This document shows, one piece after another, positions 34,579-43,342 of a stretch of 64,000 bases of DNA (the first letter of the stretch is position 1; each line of letters opens with the position of its first letter). Origin of the DNA: Streptomyces sp. V1I1 (GTDB lineage Bacteria > Actinomycetota > Actinomycetes > Streptomycetales > Streptomycetaceae); NCBI RefSeq assembly GCF_030817355.1, contig NZ_JAUSZH010000001.1, positions 3,659,001-3,723,000 of the forward strand. The letters are read 5' to 3'. The position numbers were made by a program, and so were the translations under genes. The notes under the pieces are model-generated. The model saw only the letters and a program-made list of their open reading frames with translations, did no database searches and was not told the origin of the DNA.

Positions 34579-35466
34579 TCACCCGGCCGCTCCCAGGGCC
34601 GGAGCCGGTTTGCCCGGGTAGTCCGGGGGCGGGTTCAGGCGCTGGCCCGGCTGGCCGCCCATCTCGTACTTCAGCAGCTTCTTCGCCTTCACAGGGTCAG
34701 TCTCGCCCTCTCCGTACGAAGGGCAGAGGTGCGCGATGGGGCAGGCGCCGCAGGCCGGTTTGCGGGCGTGGCAGATCCGGCGGCCGTGGAAGATCACCCG
34801 GTGCGAGAGCATCGTCCACTCACTCTTGGGGAAGATCGCGGCGATCTCGGCCTCGATCTTCACCGGGTCCTGCTGCTCGGTCAGCTTCCAGCGGCGCACG
34901 AGGCGCTGGAAGTGGGTGTCGACGGTGAGGCCGGGCACTCCGAACGCGTTGCCGAGGACCACGAACGCCGTCTTGCGGCCCACTCCGGGCAGCTTCACCA
35001 GGTCCTCGAGGCGCCCGGGGACCTTTCCGCCGAAATCGTCCCGGATGGCGGCCGCGAGTCCCATGATCGACTTGGTTTTGGCGCGAAAGAAGCCCGTCGG
35101 GCGGATGAGCTCCTCGACCTCTTCCGGATTCGCGGCGGCGAGGTCCTCGGGCGTGGGGTACTTCGCGAAGAGCGCGGGCGTGGTCTGGTTCACCCTCAAG
35201 TCCGTCGTCTGGGCGGACAGGACCGTAGCGACCAGAAGCTCGAAGGGATTTCGGAAGTCGAGCTCCGGATGGGCGTACGAATAGACCTCGGCCAGCTCCC
35301 TGTTGATCCGGCGGGCGCGGCGTACCATCGCCAGCCGCGATTCCGGTTTGGTGGCCTTTGTCGCTTCCTTAGGGCCGAGCGAGGCCTGTTCGCCCACAGC
35401 GGAATTCTGCTTTCCGGACACTCTCCCAGCCCCCTTGGCCTGCGCTCTCACCGGCGAATTGGACAC
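34579..35466 (-). CDS. nth: Endonuclease III (DNA glycosylase/AP lyase)
   Basis: A 295-residue base-excision enzyme for oxidised pyrimidines. The helix-hairpin-helix reads [18 protein letters not shown] with the catalytic Lys, VDTHFQRL provides the catalytic Asp, and the C-terminus binds a 4Fe-4S cluster (Cys-x6-Cys-x2-Cys-x5-Cys in [17 protein letters not shown]). An N-terminal extension of about 45 charged residues precedes the fold, and a Pro/Gly tail follows. The GTG at 35466 is a reasonable start; shorter forms are possible. It is divergent from crp. Confidence 0.96.
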   Translation of the reverse strand: MSNSPVRAQAKGAGRVSGKQNSAVGEQASLGPKEATKATKPESRLAMVRRARRINRELAEVYSYAHPELDFRNPFELLVATVLSAQTTDLRVNQTTPALFAKYPTPEDLAAANPEEVEELIRPTGFFRAKTKSIMGLAAAIRDDFGGKVPGRLEDLVKLPGVGRKTAFVVLGNAFGVPGLTVDTHFQRLVRRWKLTEQQDPVKIEAEIAAIFPKSEWTMLSHRVIFHGRRICHARKPACGACPIAHLCPSYGEGETDPVKAKKLLKYEMGGQPGQRLNPPPDYPGKPAPALGAAG

Positions 35467-35571
35467 CCGGTCAGCCTACGGGCCACCGCTGACATCCGTC
35501 CCGGTCCCTGATAATCAGGACCCAATCGGGCCCCTGCCGTACGAACAGGCGCTCCCGTGCGTCAAACTTGT

Positions 35572-35587
35572 TGTGACTGATCGCACC
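35572..35587. promoter_or_regulatory. Candidate CRP/FNR-type operator upstream of crp
   Basis: TGTGA-CTGATC-GCACC resembles the TGTGA-N6-TCACA consensus with a good left half and a weaker right half. It lies about 105 bp before the crp start and the same distance from the nth start, so it could serve autoregulation. Confidence 0.35.
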
Positions 35588-35692
35588 AATTTTTACTGCC
35601 GGGGGTCCGGGGGTTGTCCTCCGGACCAGCACAGCGCGGTCCGGCATCATGGGGGCCACGGTCCCCTGAGCAGGTCGACAAGGAGAGAACTC

Positions 35693-36367
35693 GTGGACGA
35701 CGTTCTGCGGCGCGCCCCGCTCTTCGCGGCGCTCGATGACGAGCAGGCCGCGGAGCTCCGCGCCTCGATGAGTGAAGTGACGCTCGCCCGCGGCGATGCT
35801 CTCTTCCACGAGGGCGACCCCGGCGACCGCCTGTACGTGGTCACGGATGGCAAGGTCAAGCTCCACCGCACGTCCCCCGACGGCCGCGAGAACATGCTCG
35901 CCGTCCTCGGTCCGGGCGAGCTGATCGGCGAGCTGTCGCTCTTCGACCCGGGGCCGCGCACCGCCACCGCCAGCGCGCTGACCGAGGTCAAGCTCCTCGG
36001 CCTGGGCCACGGTGACCTCCAGCCCTGGCTGAACGTACGCCCCGAGGTGGCCACCGCGCTGCTGCGCGCGGTCGCCCGCCGGCTGCGCAAGACCAACGAC
36101 CAGATGTCCGACCTGGTCTTCTCCGACGTGCCGGGCCGCGTGGCCCGCGCGCTCCTTGACCTGTCGCGCCGCTTCGGCGTGCAGTCGGAGGAGGGCATTC
36201 ACGTCGTCCACGACCTCACCCAGGAAGAGCTGGCCCAGCTGGTCGGCGCCTCCCGGGAGACGGTGAACAAGGCGCTGGCCGACTTCGCGCAGCGCGGCTG
36301 GCTGCGGCTGGAGGCGCGGGCCGTGATCCTGCTGGACGTGGAGCGCCTCGCCAAGCGTTCACGCTGA
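35693..36367 (+). CDS. crp: CRP/FNR-family cAMP-receptor-like regulator
   Basis: A 224-residue regulator. The cyclic-nucleotide domain includes LFHEGDPGDRLYVVTDGKVKLHR and the phosphate-binding cassette GELIGELSLFDPGPRTATASAL. After the dimer helix comes a winged HTH with VHDLTQEELAQLVGASRETVNKALADFAQRGWLRLE. The length and C-terminal LDVERLAKRSR match S. coelicolor Crp, which controls germination and antibiotic production. The GTG at 35693 has AAGGAGAG at ideal spacing; the longer upstream frame is not part of the gene. Confidence 0.97.
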   Translation: MDDVLRRAPLFAALDDEQAAELRASMSEVTLARGDALFHEGDPGDRLYVVTDGKVKLHRTSPDGRENMLAVLGPGELIGELSLFDPGPRTATASALTEVKLLGLGHGDLQPWLNVRPEVATALLRAVARRLRKTNDQMSDLVFSDVPGRVARALLDLSRRFGVQSEEGIHVVHDLTQEELAQLVGASRETVNKALADFAQRGWLRLEARAVILLDVERLAKRSR

Positions 36368-36405
36368 CTCGCGCTGACGCCCGCCGATTCACGCTGGGCA
36401 TCTGA

Positions 36406-36465
36406 CGTACGAACGCGAAAGGGCCGCCCCGGTCGACTCCGGGGCGGCCCTTTCGCGTTCGTACG
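36406..36465. terminator. Very strong terminator after crp (27-bp perfect stem)
   Basis: The arms 36406-36432 and 36439-36465 pair without mismatch around a 6-nt loop, containing GAAAGGGCCGCCCC and its complement ending in TTTC. It serves the convergent crp and SPFH genes in both directions. Confidence 0.93.
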
Positions 36466-36474
36466 GGCAGTTAC

Positions 36475-36506
36475 GTCAGTTCTTGGTGCCGTCAGTTCTT
36501 GGTGCC
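36475..36506. repeat. Perfect 16-bp tandem duplication over a stop codon
   Basis: GTCAGTTCTTGGTGCC occurs at 36475-36490 and 36491-36506. The second copy holds the last codons and stop codon of the SPFH gene (minus strand); the first repeats them after the stop. Confidence 0.88.
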
Positions 36507-37376
36507 GTCGACGATCAGCGGGTTTCCGCTGCCGCCGCCGCACGGCACCGCGTACACCGGGTGCTTCGCCGCGGCCTCCTTGAAGGCGTCGATGCACTGG
36601 TTGGTGAGCACCTTGTCGGTGAGCGACTCGTTCAGGATCTTGTTGGCCCGGGCGATGCCCTCGGCCTCGATCCTGCGGCGCTCGGCCTCCGCCTTCGCGG
36701 TGCGCGCCGCCTCCGTCGCCCGCTCCGTCGCCTGCTGCTGCTGGATCTTGCGGTCGATCTGGTCCTGCAGCCGGTCGGACGGCTTCACATTGCGCAGGTT
36801 GACGGTGGTGACGTCGATGCCGCGCGGGGCGAGCCGCTCCTTGATCAGGTCGCCGATCTCGGTGTTGATCTTCTCGCGGGCCGAGGTGTAGCCCTCTTCG
36901 CTGGTGTGGCGGGCGAAGACGTTGCGGATGATCTCGCGGCTGTCCGGGAAGACCAGCCGCTGCTGGATGGCGTCCTCGCTGCCGGCGAGCCGGTAGAGCT
37001 CGACGACCTTGGCCGGGGTCACCGCCCACTTCACGGTGAGCTCCACGTACATCACGCCGCCCTGCGAGGAGCGCACCTCGACCACGTCCTTGTCGGAGAG
37101 GTTGAGGTCCACCGGGCGGGTGGAGAACGTGGTGACGTTCGTGAACGGCGAGGTGAGGTTCACCCCGGGGTTCATGGGGGCGCCGACCTTGCCGAAGGTG
37201 ACCGGGACGCCGACCTCGTAGGCGCTGACGATGTGCACACAGCTGAAGATCCCGGAGAACAGGCCGGCGATCAGCGCGCCGAGGGCGCCGAGCCTGAGGC
37301 CGCGGCGCTCACTGCCGCGGGCGGCGAAAAACATCACGGCCGCGGCTATGACGAGCACGATGAACAGGACAAACAC
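36492..37376 (-). CDS. SPFH/prohibitin-like membrane protein
   Basis: A 294-residue protein with two N-terminal membrane helices (FVLFIVLVIAAAVMFFAA and GALGALIAGLFSGIFSC). The SPFH/band 7 domain runs from VSAYEVGVPVTFGK to about residue 200 with REIIRNVFARHTSEEGYTSAREKI and GIDVTTVNLRNV. A coiled coil of Gln/Glu/Ala (KIQQQQATERATEAARTAKAEAERRR) follows. These proteins scaffold membrane microdomains or regulate proteases; the partner is unknown. The GTG at 37376 follows GGGGGG. Confidence 0.9.
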   Translation of the reverse strand: MFVLFIVLVIAAAVMFFAARGSERRGLRLGALGALIAGLFSGIFSCVHIVSAYEVGVPVTFGKVGAPMNPGVNLTSPFTNVTTFSTRPVDLNLSDKDVVEVRSSQGGVMYVELTVKWAVTPAKVVELYRLAGSEDAIQQRLVFPDSREIIRNVFARHTSEEGYTSAREKINTEIGDLIKERLAPRGIDVTTVNLRNVKPSDRLQDQIDRKIQQQQATERATEAARTAKAEAERRRIEAEGIARANKILNESLTDKVLTNQCIDAFKEAAAKHPVYAVPCGGGSGNPLIVDGTKN

Positions 37377-37464
37377 GTGGTTCCCCCCAGGAACGGATGC
37401 CAGAAGTAAGCGGAGCGTAAAGCATGGGTCAAGGCATCCGACGCCTGGGGGCCCGGCGGCGGTT

Positions 37465-38295
37465 TCAGATCAGGCCGTGCTCGCGCAGATACTCCAGCTG
37501 CGCCCGCACCGACAGCTCGGCCGCCGGCCACAGCGACCTGTCCACGTCCGCGTACACATGGGCGACCACGTCCGCCGGTGTGACATGGCCGGCCTCGACC
37601 GCCGTCTCCACCTGGGCAAGCCGGTTCGCCCGGTGCGCCAGATAGAACTCGACCGCGCCTTGTGCGTCGTCGAGTACGGGCCCATGGCCCGGCAGCACCG
37701 TGCGCACCCCGTCGTCGACCGTCAGCGAGCGCAGCCTGCGCAGCGAGTCGAGGTAGTCGCCGAGCCGCCCGTCCGGGTGCGCGACCATCGTCGTACCCCG
37801 CCCCAGGATCGTGTCGCCGGTCAGCACGGCCCGGTCGGCGGGGAGATGGAAGCAGAGCGAGTCGGCGGTGTGGCCGGGGGTGGGGACCACGCGCATCTCC
37901 AGCCCACCGACACGGATCACATCGCCCGCCGCGAGCCCCTCGTCGCCGAGCCGCAGCGCCGGATCGAGGGCGCGGACGTGCGTACGCGTCAGCTCGGCGA
38001 AGCGCGCGGCGCCCTCGGCGTGGTCGGGGTGGCCGTGGGTGAGGAGGGTCAGGGCGACCCGCTTGCCCGCCTTCTCGGCGGTGGCGATGACTGCCTGGAG
38101 GTGTATGTCGTCGAGGGGCCCGGGGTCGATGACGACGGCGAGCTCGGAGTCCGGTTCGGAGACGATCCAGGTGTTGGTGCCGTCGAGGGTCATCACGGAG
38201 GCGTTGGGCGCGAGGACATTGACCGCGCGTGCGGTGGCGGGCCCGGAGAGCACGCCACCACGCGGCTGTCCGGGCAGGGCAGCGGCATCGGTCAT
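37465..38295 (-). CDS. Metallo-beta-lactamase-fold hydrolase (LACTB2-like)
   Basis: A 276-residue enzyme with the metal motif LTHGHPDHAEGAARF (HxHxDH), PTPGHTADS, LTGDTIL and LPGHGPV, plus the C-terminal winged-helix-like region found in LACTB2-type nucleases. It has a two-metal site. The ATG at 38295 has GGAGG at ideal distance. It is 40 bp downstream of the Nudix gene, the pair probably forming an operon. Confidence 0.9.
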   Translation of the reverse strand: MTDAAALPGQPRGGVLSGPATARAVNVLAPNASVMTLDGTNTWIVSEPDSELAVVIDPGPLDDIHLQAVIATAEKAGKRVALTLLTHGHPDHAEGAARFAELTRTHVRALDPALRLGDEGLAAGDVIRVGGLEMRVVPTPGHTADSLCFHLPADRAVLTGDTILGRGTTMVAHPDGRLGDYLDSLRRLRSLTVDDGVRTVLPGHGPVLDDAQGAVEFYLAHRANRLAQVETAVEAGHVTPADVVAHVYADVDRSLWPAAELSVRAQLEYLREHGLI

Positions 38296-38335
38296 CGCAC
38301 ACCTCCGGTGTGGCAGCGGGGCGCGGCGGCTTCCG

Positions 38336-39232
38336 TCATCGCTCGCCCTCCGCCGTGATGCCGCCCGTCGTGATGCCGCCCGTCGGCACGTGCTTGGTGA
38401 ATTCGTCGTGGCCCGGCCAGCTCAGCACCAGCTCCCCGCCCTCCAGCCGCGCCTTCGCCAGTACGGGAGTGAGATCCTGCTCCCCCGCCGCCGCCAGCGC
38501 CTGGGCCGCCGTTCCGTACGGCTGCAGCGCCCGCAGCGTCGAGACCGTGGGGGGCATCATCAGCAGATCGCCCTTGTCATAGCCGGCCGTCGCGTCCGCC
38601 GGGCGGATCCAGACCGTGCGGTCCGCCTCCGTCGACGCGTTCCGCGTCCGCTGTCCCTCCGGCAGCGCGGCCACGAAGAACCACGTGTCGTAGCGCCGCG
38701 GCTCGAACTCCGGGGTGATCCAGCGCGCCCACGCGCCCAGCAGGTCCGAGCGCAGCACCAGGCCCCGCCGGTCCAGGAAGTCCGCGAATGAGAGGTCCCG
38801 GTCGACCAGCGCCTTGCGGTCGGCCTCCCAGTCGTCGCCCGTCGTGTCGCCGACGACCGTGTCGGGCGTCAGGCCCGCGAGCAGGACGCCCGCTTCCTCG
38901 TACGTCTCCCTGACCGCCGCGCACACAATGGCCTGGGCCTCGGCCCGACCGGTTCCCAGCCGGGCCGCCCAGTCGTCCAGCGAGGGGCCCGCCCACCGCA
39001 CCAGATGGTCGTCGTCGCGCGGGTCGACGCCGCCGCCCGGATATGCGTACGCGCCTCCCGCGAAAGCCATGGAGACGCGTCGGCGCAGCATGTGGACGGC
39101 AGGGCCGTCCGGCGTGTCGCGCAGCAGCATCACGGTCGCGGCACGCTTCGGCGGCACGGCGGTGAGCTCACCGCTCGCGAGCGCACGAATCCGGTCCGGC
39201 CACTCCGGTGGGTACCACTGACCATTGGACAT
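38336..39232 (-). CDS. Nudix hydrolase (NUDT19-like, interrupted Nudix box)
   Basis: A 298-residue protein in which the Nudix box is split: GGAYAYPGGGVDPRDDD is followed about 45 residues later by AAVRETYEEAGVLLAGL. This insertion is normal for the NUDT19/RP2p branch, whose members hydrolyse CoA or related dinucleotides. The tail carries a repeated TGGIT caused by a 15-bp tandem duplication at 38355-38384. It lies upstream of the metallo-beta-lactamase gene on the same strand. Confidence 0.86.
   Translation of the reverse strand: MSNGQWYPPEWPDRIRALASGELTAVPPKRAATVMLLRDTPDGPAVHMLRRRVSMAFAGGAYAYPGGGVDPRDDDHLVRWAGPSLDDWAARLGTGRAEAQAIVCAAVRETYEEAGVLLAGLTPDTVVGDTTGDDWEADRKALVDRDLSFADFLDRRGLVLRSDLLGAWARWITPEFEPRRYDTWFFVAALPEGQRTRNASTEADRTVWIRPADATAGYDKGDLLMMPPTVSTLRALQPYGTAAQALAAAGEQDLTPVLAKARLEGGELVLSWPGHDEFTKHVPTGGITTGGITAEGER
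38355..38384. repeat. Perfect 15-bp tandem duplication in coding sequence
   Basis: GTGATGCCGCCCGTC occurs twice in a row near the 3' end of the Nudix gene and encodes two copies of a five-residue unit, keeping the frame. Confidence 0.85.
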
Positions 39233-39264
39233 GGACGGATGCTATGCGCATCCGTCGGGATGTT

Positions 39265-39293
39265 CGAGGGGCGGCCAGGCACGCCACCCCTCG
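39265..39293 (-). terminator. Terminator hairpin after the secreted dehydrogenase gene
   Basis: CGAGGGGCGGC (39265-39275) pairs with GCCACCCCTCG (39283-39293) with one mismatch, 10 nt past the stop codon. Confidence 0.6.
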
Positions 39294-39302
39294 AGCCATC
39301 CG

Positions 39303-42293
39303 TCACGTACCGGCGTTGGAGTTGCCGCGCAGTTTCACATTCGCGGTGCTCGCGTTCTTGATCGCCGTCTCGATCTGAGCCATGGACGAGCCCGAGGTGA
39401 GACCCGGCACGGTCGCCGCGTTCACCGCGTACAGCGTGAAGGTGTACGGGTGTGTGGAGCCGCCCGGGCAGGGTCCGAAGAACTTCTGCGAGTTGGCCCC
39501 GCTGCCCATGGCCTTCTGTTTCGCGCCGTCCTGGCCCGGGACGTTGAAGCCCGACCCGAGACCCTCCGGCAGGGAGAGGTTCGCCGCCGGAATGTCCCAG
39601 ATCGCCCAGTGCAGCTTGTTGCCGCCGCTCGCGACGTCGGCGAAGACGACCGCGTAGCTCCTAGCCCCGGAACTTCCCGCGCCCCAGGCCAGCGGCGGCG
39701 ACGGATCCTGGCCCGCCGTGCCGTCGCCGGCGCAGGTGTACCTGGCCGGGATGGTGGCGTTGTCGTTGAAGGCGCTGCTGGTCAGCTTGAAGTCGCCGGG
39801 CTGCGGGTCGCCGCCCGAGTAGACGATGTCGATCAGGAGGATCCGGTCGTTGCCGTTCGTGCCGTCCTTGTCGGTCGACGTGGTGAGCCAGATGTCGCCG
39901 TCGTGGTCGACCTCGACCGTGCGCAGCCGGTCGTACGTCCCCTGGAAGTACGTCTTCTGCTCGACCAGGTTGCTGCTGGAGTCGATGCGCAGCCGGTAGA
40001 CGCGCTCGCCCCTCGTCGTTGCGACGAAGACATGGTCGTTGATGATCGTCAGGCCGCTGGGTGAGGCCGAGGCGGTCGGCCAGGTCTTCTTGGGCGCGAT
40101 GTAGCCGGAGCAGTCACCGGCAGTGCCCTCGCAGTTGGGCCAGCCGTAGTTGCCGCCCTTCTGGATGAGGTTGACCTCGTCCATGTTGCTGTTGCCGAAC
40201 TCCGCCTGCCACAACCGGCCCTTGGAGTCGAAGTCGAGACCCTGCGGGTTGCGGTGACCGAGCGACCAGACAGCGTTGCCGAACGGGTTGTCCGACGGGA
40301 TGGAGCCGTCCTGGTTGATGCGGAGGATCTTGCCGTTGAGGGAGTTCTTGTCCTGCGCCCGGCTGCTGCTCTGGGCGTCACCCATGGATGCGTACAGCTT
40401 GCCGTCGGGGCCGAAGCGCAGCCGTCCGCCGTTGTGGAAGCGGCTCTTCTCCATGCCGTCGAGCAGGACCGTGTAGCCGCTCAGGGCGTTGTTCTCCAGC
40501 TTCATCCGCGCGAGGCGGTTGCCGTCCGAGGATGTGTGCAGGAAGTACAGATAGTGGTCGGTGTTGAAGTTCGGACTGATCTCGATGCCCATCAGGCCGC
40601 CCTCGCCGCCCGTGGTCTGGGAGTTGGGCACCTTGCCGAGGAGGGTCTTCTGGCCCGCCTTGGTGAGCTTGTAGACGTTGAAGGTGTTCCGCTCGGTGTA
40701 GACGCCGGTGCCGTCGGGCAGGAAACCGAGTCCCCAGCCGACGTCCACGCCGCCGGCGAGGGTCGAGACACTGCCGGGGTCCGGGACACCGCCCGGCTGG
40801 CTGCCGCCGGTGGTGACGGTGATCTCCGGGCTGAAGGCGGACTTGTTGCCCTTCAGGTCGAAGGCCCTGACCTTGAACTTGTACGCGGTGTTGGCCTTCA
40901 GGCCCGCGATGGTCGTCGAGGTGGAGTCGGCGGTTCCGGCGGCCGCGCCGTCGCGGTGGATCTCGTAACCGGTGACCTTCACATTGTCCGTGGAGGCGTT
41001 CCAGGCGAGGTCGACACTCGTCGCGGTCTTGCCGGTGGAGCGCAGGTTGGCCGGTACGCTCGGCGGCTCGTTGTCCGGCGGGGCGGGCAGCGTGGCGATG
41101 GTGACGGCGTTGCTCGCGGCCGAGACATTGGCTGCCGCGTCACGGGCGAAGACGGTCCAGTCGTACGAGGTCTCCGGGCTGAGGTTCTCCACCGTGGCTG
41201 CGAGCGTGTTCCCGTCGACCTGCTTCATCAGCTGGCCGTGCTGGTAGATGTCGTAACCGGTGACCTTGACGTTGTCGGTGGACGCGTCCCAGGCCAGCGA
41301 AACGGTGGACGCCGTCGGCTCCTTGTCCTTGCGCAGGTTCCCGGGCGGCGTCGGCTTCTCGGTGTCGGCCGGGCCGCTCGCGGTGACCGTGAGCTTGTCC
41401 AGGTTGGGGCCGTCGCCCGCTGCCGTGGTGGCGCGGATCTTGTTGGCGCCCGCCTTGAGGGTCGCGTTGGCGGTGGCCGTCTTCCAGGTGGTCCAGGCGC
41501 CGGTGCCGGGGAAGGCGAGGTCGTCGGCGACCGAGGTGCCGTTCACGGTGATGTCCAGCGGACGGTTGGCGGTGGTGCCGTTGGCGTAGCGGAAGTCCAG
41601 CTTGGCGGGCGCGGCCTGCGCGGAGTCGACAGTGAACTCCACGTACGCGCCCGTCACAGCCTGGAAGTTGACGAAGCCGGTGCCGGAGTGGCCGGCGTGG
41701 TTGGACTCGACGGCGCCCTGGGAGATCGACCCGGACTCGGCCTCGTAGTCCGTGCCTGCCTGGCCGTCGGCGGGTGTGACGTCGACGAAGTCGAGGTTGG
41801 GGCCGCCCTCGGCGGCGGTGGCGGTGGCCCGGATGGTGTTGGCGCCGGCCTTGAGCGTGACCGTGGTGGTGACGGAGGACCAGGTGGTCCAGGCGCCGGT
41901 GGGCTGGAAGGCCAAGTTGTCGGCGGCGACGGCTCCGTTGACAGAGATGTCCAGCGGGCGGTTCCCGGTGGTGCCGTTGGCGAAGCCGAGAGCCAGGGTG
42001 GCGCTGCCCGCCGCCGGGGCGTTGACGGTGAACTCCACATAGCCACCGGCGACATTGGTGTAGTTGACGAAACCGGTGCCGGAGAAGCCGGTGTGGTTGG
42101 ACTCGGCGGCACCCTGCGAGATGGTCGCCGCTTCGGCTTCGTAGCGGACGGGTGCGGCCTTGACGGCCCCTGCCTTTGCCGGGTCGGCGGGCTGGGCGTT
42201 GCTCAGGGTCGGTAAGGCCACGGTTAACGCTGCGGTGGCCGCGGCCGCGAGAACGCCGATCGCTCTGCGCGACCGACGGGGGATTGGTGCCAC
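39303..42293 (-). CDS. Large secreted multidomain protein: two carbohydrate-binding modules, two FN3 domains, PQQ-type sugar dehydrogenase and PEBP domain
   Basis: A 996-residue exported protein (signal peptide about 1-33, ending SNAQPADP). Two CBM6/35-like modules (about 48-175 and 183-308) share YEAE...ISQGAxESN and STGF-type motifs. Two FN3 domains follow (about 312-405 and 409-495). A soluble glucose/sorbosone dehydrogenase-type propeller (about 515-826) has FHNGGRLRFGPDGKLY and LGHRNPQGLDFD, where the catalytic His and Arg lie. A PEBP/YbhB-like domain (about 840-990) ends the protein. It should oxidise a sugar or polysaccharide end with PQQ while bound to substrate. The GTG at 42293 follows GGGAGGG. 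Confidence 0.93.
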   Translation of the reverse strand: MAPIPRRSRRAIGVLAAAATAALTVALPTLSNAQPADPAKAGAVKAAPVRYEAEAATISQGAAESNHTGFSGTGFVNYTNVAGGYVEFTVNAPAAGSATLALGFANGTTGNRPLDISVNGAVAADNLAFQPTGAWTTWSSVTTTVTLKAGANTIRATATAAEGGPNLDFVDVTPADGQAGTDYEAESGSISQGAVESNHAGHSGTGFVNFQAVTGAYVEFTVDSAQAAPAKLDFRYANGTTANRPLDITVNGTSVADDLAFPGTGAWTTWKTATANATLKAGANKIRATTAAGDGPNLDKLTVTASGPADTEKPTPPGNLRKDKEPTASTVSLAWDASTDNVKVTGYDIYQHGQLMKQVDGNTLAATVENLSPETSYDWTVFARDAAANVSAASNAVTIATLPAPPDNEPPSVPANLRSTGKTATSVDLAWNASTDNVKVTGYEIHRDGAAAGTADSTSTTIAGLKANTAYKFKVRAFDLKGNKSAFSPEITVTTGGSQPGGVPDPGSVSTLAGGVDVGWGLGFLPDGTGVYTERNTFNVYKLTKAGQKTLLGKVPNSQTTGGEGGLMGIEISPNFNTDHYLYFLHTSSDGNRLARMKLENNALSGYTVLLDGMEKSRFHNGGRLRFGPDGKLYASMGDAQSSSRAQDKNSLNGKILRINQDGSIPSDNPFGNAVWSLGHRNPQGLDFDSKGRLWQAEFGNSNMDEVNLIQKGGNYGWPNCEGTAGDCSGYIAPKKTWPTASASPSGLTIINDHVFVATTRGERVYRLRIDSSSNLVEQKTYFQGTYDRLRTVEVDHDGDIWLTTSTDKDGTNGNDRILLIDIVYSGGDPQPGDFKLTSSAFNDNATIPARYTCAGDGTAGQDPSPPLAWGAGSSGARSYAVVFADVASGGNKLHWAIWDIPAANLSLPEGLGSGFNVPGQDGAKQKAMGSGANSQKFFGPCPGGSTHPYTFTLYAVNAATVPGLTSGSSMAQIETAIKNASTANVKLRGNSNAGT

Positions 42294-42348
42294 GGATCCC
42301 TCCCACTTTCGTTGGGGGACGAGGGAGATGGAGACGTACGGCGTTCAG

Positions 42349-42373
42349 ATGGTTAGGAAACGTTCCTAACCAT
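42349..42373. promoter_or_regulatory. Palindromic operator upstream of the secreted dehydrogenase gene
   Basis: ATGGTTAGGAA-ACG-TTCCTAACCAT is a perfect 11-bp inverted repeat with a 3-nt centre, 56-80 nt upstream of the start codon, where a repressor could block the promoter. It resembles the TTAGGAAA-type sites I recall upstream of other secreted carbohydrate enzymes in Streptomyces, possibly for a ROK-family regulator. That assignment is inference. Confidence 0.7.
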
Positions 42374-42439
42374 GGACAGATCACACCAGCCGACGCGTCC
42401 ACGTCAAGAGTGATGCAGGGGATTGCCACAGACGAACAA

Positions 42440-42477
42440 GGCCCCGTGCCCGCCGGAGAATCGGCAGGCACGGGGCC
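42440..42477 (-). terminator. ridA terminator
   Basis: GGCCCCGTGCC (42440-42450) pairs with 42467-42477, with inner GCCG/CGGC pairing, 45 nt after the ridA stop codon. Confidence 0.8.
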
Positions 42478-42522
42478 ATATGCAGGCTGACCGGCGGTTC
42501 AGTCCGGGTTCGACCCTGGGGT

Positions 42523-42993
42523 TCAGTCCTGGACGAGCTCCACCTGGATCTCGATCTCGATCGGAGAGTCCAGCGGCAGCACCGCGACGCCCACCGCACT
42601 GCGCGCATGCACACCCTTGTCGCCGAACACCGCGCCCAGCAGCTCGCTCGCGCCGTTGATCACGGCGGGCTGGCCGGTGAAGTCCGCGGCCGAGGCGACA
42701 AAGCCGACGACCTTCACAACCCGCGCAACCCGGTCCAGATCGCCGACGACCGACTTCACGGCGGCCAGCGCGTTCAGCGCACAGGTGCGGGCGAGCTCCT
42801 TGGCCTCCTCCGGGGTGACCTCACCGCCCACCTTGCCGGTGACCGGAAGCTTGCCCTCCACCATCGGGAGCTGGCCCGCGGTGTAGACGTACGCACCCGA
42901 GATCACAGCCGGCTGGTACGCGGCCAGCGGCGGCACGACCTCCGGCAGCGTCAGCCCGAGCTCGGCGAGCTTCGCGTCGACAACACCGCTCAT
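42523..42993 (-). CDS. RidA/YjgF-family enamine deaminase
   Basis: A 156-residue member of the RidA family, which hydrolyses reactive 2-aminoacrylate-type enamines. Motifs include VYTAGQLPMVEGKLPVTGKVGGEV, a long helix ELARTCALNALAAVKSVVGDLDRV and the family signature HARSAVGVAVLPLDSPIEIEIQVE. At 156 residues it is longer than RidA (about 128), as in the YjgF subgroup with an N-terminal extension. The ATG at 42993 follows AGGGTAGGGG. It is 91 bp downstream of the DUF4177-like gene. Confidence 0.88.
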   Translation of the reverse strand: MSGVVDAKLAELGLTLPEVVPPLAAYQPAVISGAYVYTAGQLPMVEGKLPVTGKVGGEVTPEEAKELARTCALNALAAVKSVVGDLDRVARVVKVVGFVASAADFTGQPAVINGASELLGAVFGDKGVHARSAVGVAVLPLDSPIEIEIQVELVQD

Positions 42994-43084
42994 GCCCCTA
43001 CCCTTTCGATCGCTTCTCCGCCCACGCGGCGCAGAGGTGCAGGCATCGTGTTCGACTGCAGCCCGGCAGCCGCGCGCGCGTCGC

Positions 43085-43246
43085 TCACGGGGTCTTCTCC
43101 CGCTTCAAGTACGCCACGAGCTGCTCGGGGTTGTTCGGCCCGGGAACGACCTGGACGAGCTCCCAGCCGTCCTCGCCCCAGGTGTCCAGAATCTGCTTGG
43201 TCGCGTGCACGAGAAGGGGCACGGTCGCGTATTCCCACTTGGTCAT
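43085..43246 (-). CDS. Small conserved protein (DUF4177-like)
   Basis: A 53-residue protein, MTKWEYATVPLLVHATKQILDTWGEDGWELVQVVPGP..., with the WEY...LNxxGxEGWELVxV pattern of DUF4177. It is conserved in actinobacteria beside the Get3-like ATPase pair and is divergent from them by 96 bp. No function is known. Confidence 0.8.
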   Translation of the reverse strand: MTKWEYATVPLLVHATKQILDTWGEDGWELVQVVPGPNNPEQLVAYLKREKTP

Positions 43247-43329
43247 GGATCCGACTGTAGCCGTACCGAAGGGCAGCCTCGTGACGCAGCCCGCAGGCAG
43301 CCTCGTGCGTAGGCGGCGGCCCGACTGGT

Positions 43330-43335
43330 TAGGCT
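43330..43335 (+). promoter_or_regulatory. -10 box for a probable leaderless transcript (Get3-like A)
   Basis: TAGGCT is followed by 7 nt and then the GTG start codon, with no ribosome-binding site. The spacing predicts transcription starting at or next to the start codon. Confidence 0.55.
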
Positions 43336-43342
43336 CGAATAC

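Noticed and set aside
35303..35692. N-terminal extension of Crp
   Set aside because: The GTG at 35693 has an ideal ribosome-binding site and gives exactly the known 224-residue protein; the extension overlaps nth.
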